Source: Dastarcus helophoroides
Lineage: Eukaryota > Arthropoda > Insecta > Coleoptera > Bothrideridae
DNA: 64,000 nt
Direction of reading: 5' to 3'
Assembly: GCA_028583605.1 (NCBI GenBank)
Contig: CM053329.1
Location: forward strand, 19,540,455 to 19,604,454
This document shows, piece after piece, positions 60,500 through 64,000 of this stretch. Each line of letters opens with the position of its first letter. Position 1 is the first letter of the stretch. Made by a program: the position numbers and the translations under genes. The notes under the pieces are model-generated. The model searched no databases. It saw nothing but the letters and a program-made list of their open reading frames with translations, and was not told the DNA's origin.

Positions 60500-63100
60500 G
60501 ACAGGGTAGATTAAAATGAGTCAAGGTCAAGGTCATGCAATATGTTTAAGGTCATGTAAGAAGAATTGTCAAAGTCGCCTTTAATCAACGTCATATAGAC
60601 ACGAATTCACGTGATTCCAAAGTCACGTGAATTCAAGGTCACGTAGACTCAAAGTAAGTGACCTTGGACTCAAAGTAAACACGTATTTTATAAAAACATC
60701 ACATTGTCCTTAAGACTTTGATAATATTCGTTGATCTAACTAAATGCCTAAAACTCAAAAGACCGATTTTTCTTTCGAAAATTAAAATTTTGACTTTTAC
60801 TTCGAAGCTTCTTCACTTTCTAAATCTCCAAACAAAGACAAGGTTACGGTAGTCTAGTCTAACATCACGTTAGATGATGCAAGGCCAAGCTCATATATAC
60901 GTTCAAGTTAACGCGAGGGCAAAGATGAAAGTCGCCTGGAGTAAAAGTTAAAAACTCACTTCAATTCAAGGTCACGTAAGTTCAAGGTCACGTGAGTTCA
61001 AGGTCACATGAGTTCAAGATGACACAGTCCTAAGATCACATGAGTTCAAAGCCACGTGATCTCACGCTTATGTGGGTTAAAGGTTTTGTAGTGAAGATCA
61101 CGTGAACTCAAGGTAACATGAGTTTCAGAGCATGTAAGTTCAAGATCACGTAAGCTCAAAGTTATGTGAATTTACGGTCACGTTCCGTCAAGCGTGAGGT
61201 CGTTGTTACGTTAGCTCAAAGTCATCTCACTTTCTGATTACGTTAGATCAACGTCTCTTGTGTTCAAGGTCACGTGAGCTCAAGGCCACCTGGTCTCACA
61301 GTCATATAGGTTACCTGGATAAGGCCACTGACTGGATATAGTGATCCGACTTTCAGGATTACGTTAGATCCACGTTTCATGTGTTCAAGGTCACGTGAGA
61401 TCAAGGCCACCTGGTCTCACATTCCTATAGGTTACCTGGGTAAGGTCACTGACTGGGTAAAGTCATCTGACTCTCAGGATTACGTTAGATTAACGTCTCG
61501 TGTGTTCAAATTCACGTGAGCTCAAGGCCACCTGGTTTCACAGTCATATAGGTTGCCTGGGTAAGGCCACTGACTGGGTAAAGTCATCTGACTTTCAGGA
61601 CTACGTTAGATTAACGTCTCGTGTGTTCAAGGTCACGTGAGCTCAAGGCCACCTGGTCTCATAGTCATATAGGTTACCTGAGTAAGGCCACTGACTGGCT
61701 ATAGTGATCTGACCTTCAGAATTACGTTACATCTACGTCTCGTGTGTTCAAGGTCACCTGGTCTCTGATCTCTGATCTCTCTCTGATCTCTAACTGTGGT
61801 CTCACAGTCATAAAGGTTCCTGGGTAAGGTCACTGACTGGGTAAAATCATCTGACACTCAGGATTACGTTAGATCAACGTCTCGTGTGTTCAAGGTCACG
61901 CGAGTTCAAGGCTACCTGGTCCCACCTTACCAGGGTAAGGTCACTGACTGGGTAAAGTTATCTGACTTTCAGGATTACGTTAAATCAACGTCTCGTGTGT
62001 TCAAGGTCACGTGAACTCAAGGCTACCTAGTCTCACAGTCATACTGGTTCCTGGGTAAGGTCATTGACTGGGTAAAGTCATCTGACTTTCAGGGTTACGT
62101 TAGATCAACGTCTCGTGTGTTCAAGGTCACGTGAGCTCACGGCCACGTGGTCTCAAAGTCATATAGGTTACCTGGGTAAAGTCACGTGAGCTCAAAATCA
62201 CGTGATCTCACAGTCATGTGGGTCTAGGTTTACGTGGTTAAGATCACGTGAGCTCAAGATCACATGAGTTTGAGGTTATGTAAGTTCTAAATCATGAAGG
62301 TTCAAGATCATGTAAGCTCAGAGGCATGTGAGCTCAAGATCACGTCCGGTCAAGCATAAGATCAGAAACACGCGAGCTCAAACTCGTCTGACTCAAGATT
62401 ACGTTAGCTTTAAGTCGTGTGTGTTTAAATTCACGTTAGTACGAAGTGACATGCGATCAAGGTCGAAAAAAGTCAAGGTCACTCAAGTTCAACGTTATGC
62501 AAGCTCAAGGTCATGTAAGTTCAACGTTATACTATCTCAAGGTCATGTGAGTTTAACCAACTTGATTTCAAGGTAATGCAAGATCAAGTGGTAAATCAAG
62601 GTCACATGATATCAAGGTCATGTCATCTCAAGGTCGTGATCTGAAGGTCGCGCGATGTCAAGGTCGCGCGATCTCAAGGTCGCGCGATGTCAAGGTCGCA
62701 TGATCTCAGGGTTATGTGATCACAAGGTCGCGTGTCTTCAAGGTCGCGCGATCTCAAGGTCCCGCAATCGTAAGGTCGCATGATCTCAGGGTCGTGTGAT
62801 CACAAGGTGGCATGATCTCAGGGTCGTGTGATCACAAGATCGCGTGCCTCCAAGGTCGAGCGATCTCAAGGTCGCGCGATTTCAAGGTCAAGCGATCTCA
62901 AGGTCTGACCTCAGGCTCGTGTGATCACAAGGTCGCATGATCTCAGGGTCGTGTGATTACAAGGTCGCGTGCATCCAAGGTCGCGTAATCTCAAATTCAT
63001 ATGAACTCAATGTCACGTGAACTCAAGGTCACATGAACCCAATATCACGTGAACTCAGAGTCGTGTAAAAGCAAGGTAGCGTGAGGCAAAAGGTTCTCTT
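60500..63100 (+). repeat. TCAAGGTCACGTGA array
   Basis: Dozens of copies of a 12-19-bp word, TCAAGGTCACGTGAGCTCAA and variants. It combines TCAAGGTCA with CACGTG. Three zones exist: irregular short units (60.5-61.2 kb), a 120-bp higher-order array (61.23-62.16 kb), and a CpG-rich zone with CAAGGTCGCGCGATCT (62.6-63.0 kb). Confidence 0.9.
61235..62160 (+). repeat. 120-bp higher-order units in the AGGTCA array
   Basis: GATTACGTTAGATCAACGTC (or a close variant) recurs near 61235, 61360, 61479, 61600, 61720, 61862, 61973 and 62093. Each unit also carries CAAGGTCACGTGAGCTCAAG, GGTTACCTGGGTAAGGTCAC and TGACTGGGTAAAGTCATCTG. A CTCTGATCTCTGATCT microsatellite interrupts one unit near 61760. Confidence 0.85.
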
Positions 63101-63820
63101 AAATTTAAGTTTTATCTCAAAATTCCGACAGAAATTTATGTTCTGTTGATATTTCTGCTTGATCTTAAATTCTCATTTTTTTTGGGTTCTTTTTTTTAAA
63201 TGAAAACCTTTGACAGCAGTCATTGGGTAGCTTTTTTTTTGGTGGGTGCGACGGACTGGTCCTTGGTTATCTTCAAAAATTGTCCCCTGAAACCAAGCAA
63301 GATTAAAAAACACAAGAAAGGTTGCTCTAACGCGTTTCGTCTTCTATCATCTTCAGAGAGATACTGATTCTGATAGTTTAGCTATCGAAACGCGTTAGAG
63401 CAGCCTTTGTTGTGTTTTTTAATCTTTCTTGGTTTCAGGGAACAAGATTTGTATTTTAATTACTGGGTTGCTCTTCAAGTTTTTTTGTTCTTATTTATAT
63501 TCTTCGTCTTTTGCAAATTTTTTTCTTTCTTGTTTAAATTCCTTTTTTTATTTCTTCGTTTTTTCTTTGCATGTTTTGTCTTGCTTTGATGTCTCAATGT
63601 CACATGAACTCAAGGCCACATGAACTAAGTGTTACGTGAATTCAAGGTCATGTAAAAACAAGGATAGCGTGAAGCAAAATGTTCTCTTAAATTTAAGTTT
63701 TATCTCAAAATTCCGAGCGAAAATAATGTTCTGTTGACATTTTTGCTTGATCTTAAATTCTCATTTTTTAGCTTCCCTTTACCTGAAAGCGTTTAACAGC
63801 AGTCATTGGGTAGCTCTTCA
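63080..63820 (+). repeat. Tandem duplication, one copy interrupted by FB1-J
   Basis: TTCTCTTAAATTTAAGTTTT through GACAGCAGTCATTGGGTAGC at 63092-63232 is repeated at 63682-63814 (TTCTCTTAAATTTAAGTTTT through AACAGCAGTCATTGGGTAGC). The first copy is split by a 228-bp FB1. The second shows the undisturbed site. Confidence 0.9.
63233..63460. mobile_element. FB1 foldback element, copy J
   Basis: T-run, GGTGGGTGCGACGGACTGG, CCCCTGAAACCAAGCAAG, GCTCTAACGCGTTTCG, centre near 63360, then the mirror arm to GGGAACAAGATTTGTATTTT. Flanks CATTGGGTAGCT (63221-63232) and TACTGGGTTGCT (63461-63472) match at 9 of 12 positions, an aged duplication. The empty site is at 63804-63815. The right-arm core is partly lost (CTGATTCTGATAG) but stem II is GATAG/CTATC. 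Confidence 0.85.
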
Positions 63821-64000
63821 GATGTTTTTGTTCTTATTTTTATTCTTCTTCTTTTGCTAATTATCTTGTTTCCTGTTTATGTTCCTTTTTTTAATTTCTT
63901 CGTTTTTTCTTTGTATGTTTCGTTTTGATTTGATGTCTTCGTCTTTGGATTTCTTTGTTTTTGAAAGACTTGGTCCTTACTTTGGATTTTTCATCTTCCT
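63821..64000 (+). other. T-rich sequence to window end
   Basis: Degenerate TTCTT and TTTGGATTTC words, like 59.6-60.3 kb. No gene. Confidence 0.5.

Overview
The window looks like a piece of an animal nuclear genome, most likely an arthropod. It is strongly AT-rich, has no dense gene order, and is dominated by tandem arrays, foldback elements and tRNA-like (Pol III) sequences. No complete protein-coding gene can be supported. Open frames over about 100 codons fall almost entirely inside biased repeats and are mostly artefacts. The best coding candidate is a minus-strand 3'-terminal exon at 57.7-58.0 kb with an AATAAA downstream of its stop. A weaker partner lies at 59.0-59.2 kb.

Layout. 0.7-1.5 kb: 260-bp tandem repeat. 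3.4-5.2 kb: about 300-bp satellite plus a long inverted repeat. 5.6-11.8 kb: a 6-kb polypurine array of about 380-400-bp units. 13.6-17.6 kb: satellite with a 95-bp sub-array and a 727-bp higher-order repeat. 18.8-25.1 kb: arrays built on a TTTAACGA-like word, including a two-monomer higher-order array. 25.1-26.0 kb: palindromic AT array. 26.8-27.2 kb: tRNA-like sequences. 28.2-35.0 kb: arrays built on AAATTTCGA, one segment inverted. 38.9-40.5 kb: palindrome triplet and a young 205-bp array. 42.1-44.3 kb: two foldback elements, each with a hammerhead ribozyme. 48.9-49.2 kb: hAT-like MITE with a nested insertion. 50.5-56.1 kb: two interleaved arrays with protein-like frames. 56.1-59.6 kb: mostly unique sequence with the coding candidates. 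60.5-63.1 kb: array of TCAAGGTCA and CACGTG motifs.

Two related mobile systems stand out. Family FB2 has two copies, at 42.15-42.78 and 43.65-44.25 kb. They have long inverted arms, target duplications of 16 and 12 bp, and a central sequence that matches the type I hammerhead ribozyme at every conserved core position. Family FB1 has ten full or partial copies from 4.4 to 63.5 kb. They are palindromic, with target duplications of about 12-16 bp in the clear cases, often truncated at one end, and one pair sits in tandem. Each arm carries a hammerhead-like core whose stem II shows compensatory changes between copies. Variable-length target duplications, end truncation, A/T tails, tandem copies and hammerheads together are known from Penelope-like elements and metazoan retrozymes. 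I infer that FB1 and FB2 are non-autonomous relatives of these. No reverse transcriptase is visible in the window.
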